Source: UBA9926 sp018645765
GTDB taxonomy: Bacteria; Pseudomonadota; Gammaproteobacteria; Pseudomonadales; Azotimanducaceae
Length of the DNA: 64,000 nucleotides
Assembly: GCA_949372755.1 (NCBI GenBank)
Contig: CASIBO010000005.1
Coordinates: 1-64,000 of the forward strand
Direction of reading: 5' to 3'
Positions 18,829 through 27,924 of this stretch are shown piece after piece. The translations under genes and the position numbers were made by a program. The notes beneath the pieces were generated by a model, which had not been told where the DNA came from, did not search any database, and was given only the letters and a program-made list of their open reading frames with translations. Each line of letters begins with the position of its first letter. Positions within the stretch are counted from its first letter, which is position 1.

Positions 18829-19599
18829 ATGAGCGATCACATCAGCCCTCCTTCTGCCGAGCGTCGCATGACCTTGTTTGGTAGAAATACCGCCCTCGAG
18901 ATTTTGGGCGACCCATCTATTGTGATCTACCGGGTGCACCTAGCACACTCGAACCGTCCTGGGCCTGCCATCAATGAGATTCTTTCAATGTGCGAGCAGC
19001 GCTCGATTCCCATTAAAATGCACGACAAGCAGGCGCTCTCTCGCATCTCCAAAAATGGTCGCCAAGATCAGGGCATTGCACTCGACGTTGCAACCCCCCA
19101 TCACCAACAACTGGATGCGTTTCTAGCCGATACCGAGCATAATTTGGCGGCAACAGACTGTGAACTGTTGCTGCTAGACGGAATTACCAACCCTCAGAAC
19201 CTCGGCATGATCATCCGAAGCCTTGCTGCCTCTACGATGCAAGGTCTGGTGTTACCTCAAAAGGGCTGTGCTCGTTTAGACCCACTCGTTTATAAGGCCA
19301 GCGCTGGCTGCATCTCCAAAGCCAGGATCCTGAGCTGCGCAACCGTTGAGGACGCCATTGCATCGCTTAAAAGCACACAGTTCAAACTACTCGGCCTGAC
19401 GGGTCGGGGCCATGAGACCTTATCTTGCGCTGACCAATTTCGCCGAAAAGTCTTTTTGCTGGGTAACGAAAGCGAGGGGCTGTCAGATGCGGCCTTAAAG
19501 GCTTGTGATCAGCAGGTGATGATCCCCATGCAGAACGGCGTCGAGTCTTTAAACGTTGCAGTCACCGCTGGCATCATCGCATTTAGAACGCGGGGTTAG
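18829..19599 (+). CDS. TrmH/SpoU-family RNA 2'-O-ribose methyltransferase
   Basis: A 256-residue SPOUT methyltransferase using S-adenosylmethionine. The N-terminal substrate-binding domain begins FGRNTALEILGDPS, as in RlmB-like proteins. The three SpoU motifs are clear: LLLDGITNPQNLGMIIRSLAA (motif 1, near residue 121), VFLLGNESEGLS (motif 2, near 209) and IPMQNGVESLNVAVTAGI (motif 3, near 233). The trefoil-knot catalytic domain is complete. It is probably a 23S rRNA or tRNA methylase; the exact target nucleotide cannot be read from sequence. It is preceded by a 269-bp gap and stands as a single gene. Confidence 0.9.
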   Translation: MSDHISPPSAERRMTLFGRNTALEILGDPSIVIYRVHLAHSNRPGPAINEILSMCEQRSIPIKMHDKQALSRISKNGRQDQGIALDVATPHHQQLDAFLADTEHNLAATDCELLLLDGITNPQNLGMIIRSLAASTMQGLVLPQKGCARLDPLVYKASAGCISKARILSCATVEDAIASLKSTQFKLLGLTGRGHETLSCADQFRRKVFLLGNESEGLSDAALKACDQQVMIPMQNGVESLNVAVTAGIIAFRTRG

Positions 19600-19690
19600 C
19601 CCCATGAAGCGATGCTTTCGGTTAGAATACCTCTGACATTCGCTAAACTTTTCTTATAATGACCCGTCACCTCAGGATAACCCCCAAGCT

Positions 19691-21604
19691 ATGAACCGCA
19701 CGCTCTTTTTGACCGCCTACCTAGCCTGCTTATTTGTGATAACTGGTTGTGGGGAAGACCCTGGCTATGACAAATTTGCGCCTAGCCCGTCTGGCTCTAT
19801 CCGCTATGTCAATGCGGTAACCGATGCGCCTTCCTTAGTGGTTGAGTTTGGCACCCAATCCCTCGGCAATACGCCGTTTGGGCAGCTCAGCAGCATCAAT
19901 TCGGTGATTCCTGGCTTAGAGCGCAACACCGAAATCAGTTATGTTAAGGATAACCAGCTAGAGGTCATCGCAACGTTATCTATTTTGGTTCCTGAGGATC
20001 AACTCAAAACATTGATCCTCACTGGCACAATGGCCAATCTAACCGTGATCGAAGTGCTGGAGGATCTCTCAGTGCCTGCCGAGACCGACACCACAACAAC
20101 ACTGCGCATTGCGAATGCGGCAGGCGCCCTTGATGATGCTGTTTCACTCACTATTTTTGATTCAACCGCGAGCGAGACACCGATTGCCGAACTCGTAATC
20201 GAGCCAGGCGCCATCAGCGACACGCTCACCGTAGAAAGCACCTCTTCACTATCGATTCAAGCGACGAACGCCAGTGGCGACATCCTATGGACCTCGAACG
20301 ATTTCCTAGTCGCGACGGGCGTACGCCCCATTATCATCTTAGTTGACACCTTCGGCCCGAGCACCAATCAGAGCCCGCTTCAGGGCCTTTATGCAACGGT
20401 TGGCGGCAATTTTGACTTTCCGAATGAAACCTTCACAGCAAGCGTTCGCGTCCTAAACGCCGTGCCGGATCAAACGGCCATTGACCTCTATCAGCGCTCT
20501 GCGCGCTCATCTGCACCCAGTGTTGTCAGCATCAATGCCGAGGCAGCGGCTAGCTCAGGTAGCTATCGTATCTCAGTTCAAGAAATCGCCGTTCCCGAAA
20601 TATACCGAACCACTGATGGTTTTGAGGCCAGCACCACCACAATTGGTACTGGGACCTTATTCATGACCAATGGTGATACAACAACAGAGGTGTTAATTGA
20701 TGCAACCAGCGCTAGTGTTGAAGGCATCGCAAATGCCATCAATGGTGCCGATGGTGATGCGACCGCCATCATTATTAACGATGCTGAAGGCCAGGTTTAT
20801 CTGCAGATTGCGACACTCGATTATCAAGAAAGTAACCAATTGACCATAGTTGTTGATGACGATGATGACAGCGATTCTGACGATGCAGGCCTATCTCTTT
20901 TGGCGACCTCGCAGTTAACCATAACGACCCCTGCGGGCAGCGCTCAATTAACCGTTGATGGCAATCTATTTGAACGGTCATCGAATGCCATCACCGACAT
21001 TATCAGCGACGTAACGCTCTTTCTTTTAGCCGTCTCGGAGGCTGACACCGAGGGTGAGATTGAAATTACACAGCAGTCTCTCGTTGCTGAAGACCTTTTA
21101 TTTTCGGACACCTCGTCCTACTTCAACAGCGCAACCGGCAGTGTTATTTTTACCGCAACGACCGCTAACAACCCCGATGCCGTGCTGCATAGCAATGCCT
21201 TCACGCTGGAAAAGAACCAACACCATATGCTGGCGGTCACTGGTCTTGCTGATGCTATATCTGCCGCCATTGCCATTGAAGAGTACAGACCGGTGGCGAC
21301 CGAATCTCGACTCTCAATATTGCATGCAGCCCCGTCAACCTCACAGGTTGACGTCTATGTGATCAAGAGTGATGCAAATTTTGAAAACAGCAACCCAGCC
21401 GGTAACAATATCGTGCCCCTTGTTACGGGTCAGTTTGGACTTGCCCCGGATGCGTTCACGCTCACTATCACAGAACCGGAAAGTAAAACTGTGCTCGCCG
21501 GGCCAGCCAATATCGACTCAGCCCCGAATGGCTTTTTCCGCTATATCGTACTCGATGCCGATGGCGGTGGCGCCCCACTGCAATTGATTCAACTCGACGA
21601 TTAG
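19691..21604 (+). CDS. DUF4397-type repeat lipoprotein
   Basis: A 637-residue exported lipoprotein. The signal peptide MNRTLFLTAYLACLFVITGC ends in a lipobox (ITGC, Cys20), so it is lipid-anchored in the inner or outer membrane. The body repeats a beta-rich domain of DUF4397 style: SIRYVNAVTDAPSLVVEF near 36-53, a second copy with TLRIANAAGALDDAVSLTIF (138-157), VRVLNAVPDQTAIDLYQ (256-272), and a last LSILHAAPSTSQVDVYV (about 539-555). A short acidic run, DDDDDSDSDD, occurs near residue 389 and could bind Ca. Function unknown. The stop codon overlaps that of the convergent dehydrogenase gene (TTAG at 21601-21604). Confidence 0.82.
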   Translation: MNRTLFLTAYLACLFVITGCGEDPGYDKFAPSPSGSIRYVNAVTDAPSLVVEFGTQSLGNTPFGQLSSINSVIPGLERNTEISYVKDNQLEVIATLSILVPEDQLKTLILTGTMANLTVIEVLEDLSVPAETDTTTTLRIANAAGALDDAVSLTIFDSTASETPIAELVIEPGAISDTLTVESTSSLSIQATNASGDILWTSNDFLVATGVRPIIILVDTFGPSTNQSPLQGLYATVGGNFDFPNETFTASVRVLNAVPDQTAIDLYQRSARSSAPSVVSINAEAAASSGSYRISVQEIAVPEIYRTTDGFEASTTTIGTGTLFMTNGDTTTEVLIDATSASVEGIANAINGADGDATAIIINDAEGQVYLQIATLDYQESNQLTIVVDDDDDSDSDDAGLSLLATSQLTITTPAGSAQLTVDGNLFERSSNAITDIISDVTLFLLAVSEADTEGEIEITQQSLVAEDLLFSDTSSYFNSATGSVIFTATTANNPDAVLHSNAFTLEKNQHHMLAVTGLADAISAAIAIEEYRPVATESRLSILHAAPSTSQVDVYVIKSDANFENSNPAGNNIVPLVTGQFGLAPDAFTLTITEPESKTVLAGPANIDSAPNGFFRYIVLDADGGGAPLQLIQLDD

Positions 21605-22542
21605 TGCTGATCCGGCTCGAGTAATACTTTGAAAAACCTTGGCTCTTTTGCCGCCTCTAATGCTGAATGGACTGCTGAGAACGGATAGCAAACCGATAAA
21701 GGTGCATTCAAATGACCCGCACCTAACCAAGCCAGCGCCTTATCCATTGGTCCGCACCGTGAGCCTAATACCGTCAACTCTTTTACCATGACCGGGCTCA
21801 AATCAACCCCAACGGCGTCGGTCAGCGTGCTCTTCAAGACCAATGTCGCTTGCGGCGTGGCGGCCCGCAAAGCGGTTGTAAGCCCCGAGGACGACCCCGA
21901 GCAATCCACAAGCCAACCAAAAGACTCCGCTTCAATACTGGTAACGACCTGAATGCTTTTATTTTGAAGGTGGACTGCTCGCTCTGGGCTGCGCACCAAG
22001 ATCGTAACATCGCATTCAAAGCTTGCCAGCACTTCCGAAACCAAAAGCCCAAGCCGGCCAGCGCCAACCACCAGTACCCGACTGGGTAAGGGCTTTGGCA
22101 TTTGCTCAATAATTTCAAGCGCAGCGGCCACCGGTTCAGCCAACACCGCAAGCCCATCCGACAGATCCTCATCTACCGGTAGTAAATTTTTATTCGGCAC
22201 CGAAAGAAACTGCGCGAACGCGCCAGCACGCTGATGAATCCCAATGACGACGCGCTCAGCGCAATGACGATGCACGCCTGCTTGGCAGCGCAGACACTGA
22301 CCGCACCCCAAATTGATATCCGCAACAACACGCTGCCCGGCAAACGCGCCCGAGACCACGCGCCCAACGAACTCGTGCCCGGGAATGCCATTGAAGTCAT
22401 AATATCCTCGAGCCAATTCCAGATCAGTGCCGCAAATTCCCGCGGCCTGGACGGCAACCAATGACTCATCCAAGCCAACAACCGGGTCAAGCAGGTCCGT
22501 TTTAAACGCCCAGGATCCGTTTGATAACCAGAGTCCTTGCAT
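21601..22542 (-). CDS. Zinc-dependent alcohol dehydrogenase family (MDR) protein
   Basis: A 313-residue medium-chain dehydrogenase. Catalytic zinc ligands are visible at Cys37 (GICGTDLE) and His56-Glu57 (GHEFVG). The structural zinc set is C80, C83, C86 and C94 (CGQCLRCQAGVHRHC). The Rossmann nucleotide motif is VLVVGAGRLGLLVSEVLASF. ATG 22542 is chosen because GGAGGAGG stands 5 bases upstream; the frame is open to 22557. The substrate is probably a polyol, alcohol or amino alcohol with NAD(P)+. It is divergent from the TauD-like gene, with 153 bp between starts, which suggests shared regulation but not a known pathway. Confidence 0.88.
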   Translation of the reverse strand: MQGLWLSNGSWAFKTDLLDPVVGLDESLVAVQAAGICGTDLELARGYYDFNGIPGHEFVGRVVSGAFAGQRVVADINLGCGQCLRCQAGVHRHCAERVVIGIHQRAGAFAQFLSVPNKNLLPVDEDLSDGLAVLAEPVAAALEIIEQMPKPLPSRVLVVGAGRLGLLVSEVLASFECDVTILVRSPERAVHLQNKSIQVVTSIEAESFGWLVDCSGSSSGLTTALRAATPQATLVLKSTLTDAVGVDLSPVMVKELTVLGSRCGPMDKALAWLGAGHLNAPLSVCYPFSAVHSALEAAKEPRFFKVLLEPDQH

Positions 22543-22695
22543 AGTCGCCTCCTCCAAATCTCTTTTCGCCAGATCGTCTTTGCGGCCAGTCTGCCCGCGA
22601 TGACGATGTTTTGCGGTAGTCTACCGCAGTGCCTGCGAATTTCCTTTACAGCCGCCTTCGTTTATTCTTGGCGCTCACGCGCTGAGGAACTCGTT

Positions 22696-23586
22696 ATGAC
22701 ATCACAAGCCCTTCCTTCTTGGTCCACAAAAAGGCTCTCGGCCGCCTTAGGCGCTGAAATTACAGGCATTCAACTCAATGCAGCGCATCCAAAAGACATT
22801 CAACAGGTGCAAGCTTTGCTGCTCGAGCATCAGGTTTTATTTTTTCCCAAACAAAATCTCTCTGTCGATGAGCACGTTACCCTTGGTCGACAATTTGGCG
22901 ATCTAGAGGATCATCCTAACCTTGGCAAGGATGAAAAAACGCCGGCCTCGATTTTTCGATTAACCGCAAGCAAAGGGGGGATTGCAGATGAATGGCACAC
23001 CGACATTACATTCCAAGAACAACCGGCAAAAATGTCGATATTGAACATGAAACAATGTCCGCAGGTGGGCGGCGATACCATGTGGACCAACCTCTATCGA
23101 GCCTATGAAGCCCTGTCCGAGCCCATGCAAACCCTGTGCCGGAGCCTAAGCGCTTTACATGACGCGCATCCGCACAATCACCCAGAACAAACCGCCATTC
23201 ACCCTGTCGTTCGCGTTCATCCTGAAACCCGGCTGCCAGTCCTCTACGTGAACGAACATTTCACCCGGCGCATTGTCGAGATGTCCGCGACAGAAAGCGA
23301 CATGCTGCTGAATTACCTAACGCGATTCGTTGCAAGCCCTCGCTTTACGCTGCGCTATCAATGGCAACCAGGCACGATTTGCATGTGGGATAACCGCTGC
23401 ACGCAACACTTTGTACTCAACGATTTTGAGGGCGAACGGGTGATTGAACGCGTCACAATCATGGGCGATGAGGTGCACCCTTTCGAGGAATCGACCCTTA
23501 CCCCCTATGCGAGAGACGGCGCGCTATCAGCAACCAGCCGTCATGATCGCCAGCTTTACTTTCATCTCCATCCAACGCCTTCTTGA
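22696..23586 (+). CDS. TauD/TfdA-family Fe(II)/2-oxoglutarate dioxygenase
   Basis: A 296-residue non-haem iron dioxygenase. The 2-His-1-carboxylate facial triad is present as His101-x-Asp103 (EWHTDITF) and His238 (NRCTQHFVLNDF). The conserved 2-oxoglutarate-binding Arg lies nearby in GERVIERVTI (R252). Family members oxidise taurine, sulfonates, herbicides or carnitine-type compounds with O2 and 2-oxoglutarate. The substrate here is not recognisable. Start at ATG 22696 (GAGGAACTCGTT upstream); an in-frame ATG at 22537 lies inside the neighbouring gene's start region and lacks homology. It is divergent from the MDR dehydrogenase. Confidence 0.9.
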   Translation: MTSQALPSWSTKRLSAALGAEITGIQLNAAHPKDIQQVQALLLEHQVLFFPKQNLSVDEHVTLGRQFGDLEDHPNLGKDEKTPASIFRLTASKGGIADEWHTDITFQEQPAKMSILNMKQCPQVGGDTMWTNLYRAYEALSEPMQTLCRSLSALHDAHPHNHPEQTAIHPVVRVHPETRLPVLYVNEHFTRRIVEMSATESDMLLNYLTRFVASPRFTLRYQWQPGTICMWDNRCTQHFVLNDFEGERVIERVTIMGDEVHPFEESTLTPYARDGALSATSRHDRQLYFHLHPTPS

Positions 23587-23886
23587 CGCCAAACAACCAG
23601 CATTCGAGTTCCGGCCATCTGCAATACCCGGTCGGTTCAGGCTTTTTTGACGCCAAGGAATGGCGGGCACTGCCGCAGCACTTCGAAGACCAATCCTAGG
23701 CTTCAAGCTTCGCTGCTTAGCGGCTTACCCAAGCAAGGCCCGCTTTTGCCTTATTCTGCAAGCAGATCGGGATTCACGACGATCAAACCCAATTTAATTA
23801 GCCAGGATTCGTTTCGATGGATATCATATCCAAGCTTCTTTAGGCAGAATTACCGGGTACGCCGTTTAAAACGAGGGAAACAAGTA
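23587..23886. other. Intergenic region without a recognisable gene
   Basis: These 300 bases separate the dioxygenase from the cupin gene. The cupin frame is open upstream to 23647, but that stretch has no family resemblance and is not counted. A GAGGGAAACAAGTA ribosome-site region precedes the cupin start. No hairpin with a T-run was found. Confidence 0.5.
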
Positions 23887-24234
23887 ATGAAAGATGAATT
23901 CGACGATATTGGTGGGCACATCAGCAAAGAGACCGACAATTACACCGTAAAGGACAATTATGTTGGCGAAAACCTGCTCCTCAGTAGCACCCACCTTTTC
24001 CCCGGTAAACAAACCGCCGGACACAAGCATCTTCTTCAAGATGAAATTTTCTTTTTTACCCAGGGCTCCGGTGAGATCTATCTCAGGCATCCTGATGAAG
24101 GCCAGGGCGAGCAGGAAGAACTCTACGAGGTCAATGCCCAAGATATTGTCACCGTACAGGCTGGTGTCTTCCACCGCGTGCACAATAAGGGGAAAACAAA
24201 ATTAAAATATCTGCGCGTCATGAATCGTCCTTAA
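23887..24234 (+). CDS. Cupin-domain protein
   Basis: A 115-residue single-domain cupin starting MKDEFDDIGGHISKETDNY. Cupin motif 1 is seen as TAGHKHLLQDEIFFFTQGSGEI, with His/His/Glu ligands for a metal. Motif 2 is seen as DIVTVQAGVFHRVHNKG, with the final His. Small stand-alone cupins may be enzymes or ligand-binding proteins; the specific activity is unknown. ATG 23887 follows GAGGGAAACAAGTA, a usable ribosome site. It is a lone gene with a 360-bp gap after it. Confidence 0.82.
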   Translation: MKDEFDDIGGHISKETDNYTVKDNYVGENLLLSSTHLFPGKQTAGHKHLLQDEIFFFTQGSGEIYLRHPDEGQGEQEELYEVNAQDIVTVQAGVFHRVHNKGKTKLKYLRVMNRP

Positions 24235-24594
24235 CGGCGATACAGAGATTGAGCCATGTCTCCGATCGCGACTGCGAAGGCCGGCGCACAGTTGATAAAA
24301 AGACACGCTCTTGACCAATTCTAATCTAACCTAGAACACGATAACCCCGAGCTCGACGCAGTTAAGTACGGTCGAGCAAGTCCCTTGCGGCCTCAACGAG
24401 TCACTTTTTACCGCGCTATCCGCTTTTCCTTGCAAGTAATCGACTATCTACATCGCATCGATGCCTCAAAAAGTCACGTTGCTCAGCATTAATGCGCTAT
24501 CTCAGGAACCGTATTAACCAATTCCTGCCGCGACTTTCCTAATGACACGCACTCTCCTATCATGAGGCCTCGGTAGATTTAAGGAGTACAACAG
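24235..24594. other. 360-bp gap without a recognisable feature
   Basis: No ORF with family similarity, no array and no strong hairpin found here. Short palindromic words occur but none forms a convincing terminator. The next gene's ribosome site AAGGAG lies at 24581-24586. Confidence 0.5.
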
Positions 24595-25815
24595 GTGGTT
24601 TCCCCTCTCGACGATATATTGGTGATTGAAATCGATAACTGGATGGCGTCACCCAGTGCCGGAGCAATTTTGGCAGACCTCGGCGCACGTGTGATCAAGA
24701 TTGAGCCACCCAGCGGCGACCCGATGCGGAATATGGGTCGCGCGCCAAAGATTGACAGCCCCTTAAAAGCCTTCGACTTCCAATTTGATGTCGATAATCG
24801 CGGTAAAGAATCGCTGGTCGTGGACCTGACCCAACCCGAGGGCATCGCGGTCGTTCAGCAATTGTGTGGCAAAGCCCAAATTTTCATGTGCAACCTGCTC
24901 CTTGAACGGCAACAAAAATACCACCTAGACCCGGAAACACTGTTTGCGATCAACCCAACCTTAGTCCATGCAACCCTCACCGGCTATGGCACCACTGGAC
25001 CGGACGCTTGGCGACCGGGATATGATGTCACCGCTTTTTTTGGCCGATCGGGTCTTTATGACGCAATGCGCGAGGGCGATGACGGCATTGTGCCCCAGGC
25101 ACGACCCGCCCAAGGTGATCACACCACGGGCCTTGCCTTTGTCGCAGGTATCCTTGCAGCGCTGAGACAAGCAGAGCGGTCCGGGACAGCCCAGACCATC
25201 GAAACGTCCCTGTTCGAAACGGCGGTTTGGACACAAGCATCAGATTATGCAACGACCGCCATGGATTCGGCACCAGTTAGGCGACGCGCTCGACCGAACA
25301 TGTTGACGCCCACCGCCAACCGATACCCCTGCGGGGACGGCCAATGGGTCGTATTCAATATGCCGGGTGCCGGCCAATGGCTCGATTTCTGTCGGGCGCT
25401 CGGTCTCGAGCATTGGCTCACTGAAGAGAAATACGCGTCTCCAAAAGGTCGATACGATCACATGCCCGAGCTTACCCAAGGTGTTGACCAGGCCTTAGCT
25501 TCAAAAAGCCGCGATGAATGGGGCAAGATATTTGATGCAGCGGGTCTTATTTGGGGACCCGTCCTAGGCCTTCATGAGGTCCCGCAGGATCCTCAAGCCC
25601 AAGCAATCAATCTGTTCCCAACCATTAACGATGCAACCCACGGCGACTACACAACCGTTGGAATTCCCATGCGATTTTCTAAAACCCCCGTCGGACCCAC
25701 GCGCGCGGCGCCTTCCCTTGGCCAACATTCAAAAGCAATTCTTCAAGAGTTTGATTTCACACCGGATGCGATCGCAGCCTTATCACAACAGGGCGTGATT
25801 CAAGCCGATGAGTGA
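24595..25815 (+). CDS. CaiB/BaiF (class III) CoA-transferase
   Basis: A 406-residue class III CoA-transferase, full length. It starts at GTG 24595 with AAGGAG 8 bases upstream. The N-terminal part has ILVIEIDNWMASPSAGAILADLGARVIKIEPPSGDPMRN, the nucleotide-fold CoA-binding segment. The catalytic Asp is D175 in QGDHTTGLAF. Family enzymes move CoA between acids, for example carnitine, formyl or bile-acid derivatives. The substrate here is unknown. The stop overlaps the following Nudix gene by 8 bp and a crotonase gene lies next, so a small acyl-CoA operon is likely. Confidence 0.92.
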   Translation: MVSPLDDILVIEIDNWMASPSAGAILADLGARVIKIEPPSGDPMRNMGRAPKIDSPLKAFDFQFDVDNRGKESLVVDLTQPEGIAVVQQLCGKAQIFMCNLLLERQQKYHLDPETLFAINPTLVHATLTGYGTTGPDAWRPGYDVTAFFGRSGLYDAMREGDDGIVPQARPAQGDHTTGLAFVAGILAALRQAERSGTAQTIETSLFETAVWTQASDYATTAMDSAPVRRRARPNMLTPTANRYPCGDGQWVVFNMPGAGQWLDFCRALGLEHWLTEEKYASPKGRYDHMPELTQGVDQALASKSRDEWGKIFDAAGLIWGPVLGLHEVPQDPQAQAINLFPTINDATHGDYTTVGIPMRFSKTPVGPTRAAPSLGQHSKAILQEFDFTPDAIAALSQQGVIQADE

Positions 25816-26554
25816 GCAACCGATCCGGCCAGCCGCCACAGTTATCATTGCTCGAGCCGCCGCGCCGCAATACGAAATTTTAATGCTGCGCAGAACCAAC
25901 GCGGCTGTTTTTGCGGGCGGCATGTATGTCTTTCCCGGCGGCAAAATTGACGAAGCCGATGCAGATCCAGAACTCATCAACTATTTCAGCCCGCTCGGTG
26001 CGCCGCAGCGTCGACAGCAAAAAGCCCTTGGCCAAGACTGGCAATCCTGTTGGGTCGCCGGGATTCGAGAGACCTTCGAAGAATCGGGGATTTTACTCGC
26101 GTATACCGAAGACGGCGCGCTTGCCGATACGAGCAATATGGACCTAGACCAGGCGCGCGCCGAAATTCACGAGGGCAGCTTGACGCTCAAAGCGCTCTGC
26201 GCTCGTGAGCAGCTAACCCTCGCTGTTGATCAAATCCACTATTTCAACCGCTGGGTCACGCCACCGGGCAGACCGAGACGATTTGATACGCGTTTTTTTA
26301 TTACCGCGGCGCCACTGAATCAATTGCACCGACATGATGGCGCGGAGACGACTGAAAGTATTTGGATTTCGCCCGCGGACGCGTTGCAACGAAATAGCAA
26401 CGACGACTTCGGCATGATGACCGTAACCATCAAACAACTCGAAACCTTGAACGAGCATCAATCGCTCGCAAGTTTGTTAACAATGGCCAGCAGCCAAACA
26501 GACTTCCCGTACTACGCGCCGTCTCTGCCGGCCGCGCAACCAAACAACAACTAG
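25808..26554 (+). CDS. Nudix hydrolase (NUDT19-like)
   Basis: A 248-residue Nudix enzyme starting ATG 25808, overlapping the CoA-transferase by 8 bp. The family start ATVIIARAAAPQYEILMLRRTNAAVFAGGMYVFPGGKIDEADAD is clear. The Nudix box is split in the NUDT19-type way: GLY-rich segment, then a long insert, then REtFEESGI (RETFEESGI, near residues 88-96) with the metal-binding Glu pair. NUDT19 relatives hydrolyse CoA or acyl-CoA, which would match the CoA-transferase partner; this is inference from family and neighbourhood. It is probably co-translated with the upstream gene. Confidence 0.88.
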   Translation: MSEQPIRPAATVIIARAAAPQYEILMLRRTNAAVFAGGMYVFPGGKIDEADADPELINYFSPLGAPQRRQQKALGQDWQSCWVAGIRETFEESGILLAYTEDGALADTSNMDLDQARAEIHEGSLTLKALCAREQLTLAVDQIHYFNRWVTPPGRPRRFDTRFFITAAPLNQLHRHDGAETTESIWISPADALQRNSNDDFGMMTVTIKQLETLNEHQSLASLLTMASSQTDFPYYAPSLPAAQPNNN

Positions 26555-26588
26555 TCACGCCTTAATCCTCGCGCAAGGGAGCGCCACC

Positions 26589-27389
26589 ATGATTACAACG
26601 CACACCACGACCCTCGTCGTCGAACACCATGTTGCCTGGATTACCCTGAACCGCCCAGACAGCTTGAATGCGCTGAATCCTGAATTACGGTGGCAGTTAT
26701 CACAACACCTGGATGAAGTGGAAACCAATGATGATATCTGGCTAGCTGTGATCACGGGTGCGGGCGATAAGGCCTTTTGTGCGGGTGCCGACCTCAAAGC
26801 CCGTGCGCAGTTAAAAACCGCATCAACGGCGCAGCTTGATGAGATCAAGGCCTATGAACACGCGACGCGTCATATTATCGAGCGCTGGCAATTTCCAAAA
26901 CCGCTGATTGCGATGGTCAACGGCTATGCGCTCGGCGGTGGGCTAGAAGTGGCTATGGCTTGCGATCTGATTATTGCCGCGGATCACGCAACCTTTGGCT
27001 TACCCGAGCCAACCCGCGGTCTCATCGCAGGCAGTGCTGGGGTTCATCGACTGCCCCGCCAGATCGGCTTAAAACCGGCTATGGGCTACCTCCTTACCGG
27101 TCGGCACTTTTCAGCGCAACGTGCTTATGAACTCGGACTCATTAATGAAGTGGTGCCCACAGCGCAATTGCGCGCAACCGTCCAAGGTTATGTCGATGAT
27201 ATCCTTCGTTGCGCGCCTTTGGCCGTTCGCGCTACAAAGGCCTGCGCCATGCAAGGGCTTGATCATCCCCTGCCCGCAGCCTTTGAGAAGACTTATCCCG
27301 AAGAATTGCTCAGACGAAAGAGTGCGGACGCTTTGGAGGGGCCACGCGCCTTTTCAGAAAAAAGAGCGCCGGTATGGCAAGGTCGATAA
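26589..27389 (+). CDS. Enoyl-CoA hydratase family protein
   Basis: A 266-residue crotonase enzyme. It shows WITLNRPDSLNALNPELRWQL, the oxyanion-hole loop DKAFCAGADLKAR, the second oxyanion segment VNGYALGGGLEVAMACDLII, and the catalytic-Glu region FGLPEPTRGLIAGSAGVHRLP. It hydrates or isomerises an enoyl-CoA. ATG 26589 is preceded by AAGGGAGCGCCACC, a fair ribosome site. It lies 34 bp behind the Nudix gene on the same strand, so CoA-transferase, Nudix and this gene are probably one operon. The family alone does not fix the substrate. Confidence 0.9.
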   Translation: MITTHTTTLVVEHHVAWITLNRPDSLNALNPELRWQLSQHLDEVETNDDIWLAVITGAGDKAFCAGADLKARAQLKTASTAQLDEIKAYEHATRHIIERWQFPKPLIAMVNGYALGGGLEVAMACDLIIAADHATFGLPEPTRGLIAGSAGVHRLPRQIGLKPAMGYLLTGRHFSAQRAYELGLINEVVPTAQLRATVQGYVDDILRCAPLAVRATKACAMQGLDHPLPAAFEKTYPEELLRRKSADALEGPRAFSEKRAPVWQGR

Positions 27390-27405
27390 GCCTTACCCCA
27401 AGCAG

Positions 27406-27900
27406 CTATTCGTGATGATTTGCGCTACCCGCGACACCATGACTGTGGCCATGGGAGAGCTCATCCGCGGTCGCGGCCCGCACGACTTGGATTTCAAGCT
27501 CAAAGGTCAAGGTTCTACCTGCGTACGGATGATTACTATCTAGATCGACATTAAACCGACCAACCTTCACCACCATCGCGTCCCGCGCGCCGTCTTTGGT
27601 ATTCACCCGAACCAAACTGCCGGGTTGAATCCGCTTTGGCGGCTTGACCAAATATTTGATCGGCACCCGATCAACCGCACCTTCCTGACGCGGGCCATAG
27701 GCTTGCTCCGGGGTTAAGGTTACAGAGACCCGCTCTCCTTCAACTTTACCACCGAGCGCGGCTTCCAGAGCAGGCAAGATATTGCGATGTCCATGGAGAT
27801 ACACCATGGGCTCACCCGGCGCATTGTGCTCGAGCACCCCGCCTGCCTCATCCAAGACTTTGTAATCCATGACCACAACCTGTCCGGCTTCAATCTTCAT
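27406..27900 (-). CDS. FKBP-type peptidyl-prolyl isomerase, SlyD-like
   Basis: A 164-residue SlyD-type protein: an FKBP domain with an inserted IF domain. The start reads MKIEAGQVVVMDYKVLDEAGGVLEHN, then PMVYLHGHRNILPALEAALGGKVEGERVSVTLTPEQAYGPR, the hallmark of SlyD/SlpA. The C-terminus is only modestly His-rich (HGHSHGVAGSANHHE), so a metal-binding tail is shorter than in E. coli SlyD. Cytoplasmic folding helper with prolyl isomerase activity; metallochaperone activity is possible. It lies downstream of the YaiI-like gene, 24 bp away on the same strand. Confidence 0.92.
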   Translation of the reverse strand: MKIEAGQVVVMDYKVLDEAGGVLEHNAPGEPMVYLHGHRNILPALEAALGGKVEGERVSVTLTPEQAYGPRQEGAVDRVPIKYLVKPPKRIQPGSLVRVNTKDGARDAMVVKVGRFNVDLDSNHPYAGRTLTFELEIQVVRAATADELSHGHSHGVAGSANHHE

Positions 27901-27924
27901 CCTGGGTCTCCTTTTGCCTTCGGC

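Noticed and set aside
23647..23886. N-terminal extension of the cupin gene
   Set aside because: The 80 extra codons show no cupin-family sequence; the internal ATG 23887 has a ribosome site and begins the known fold.
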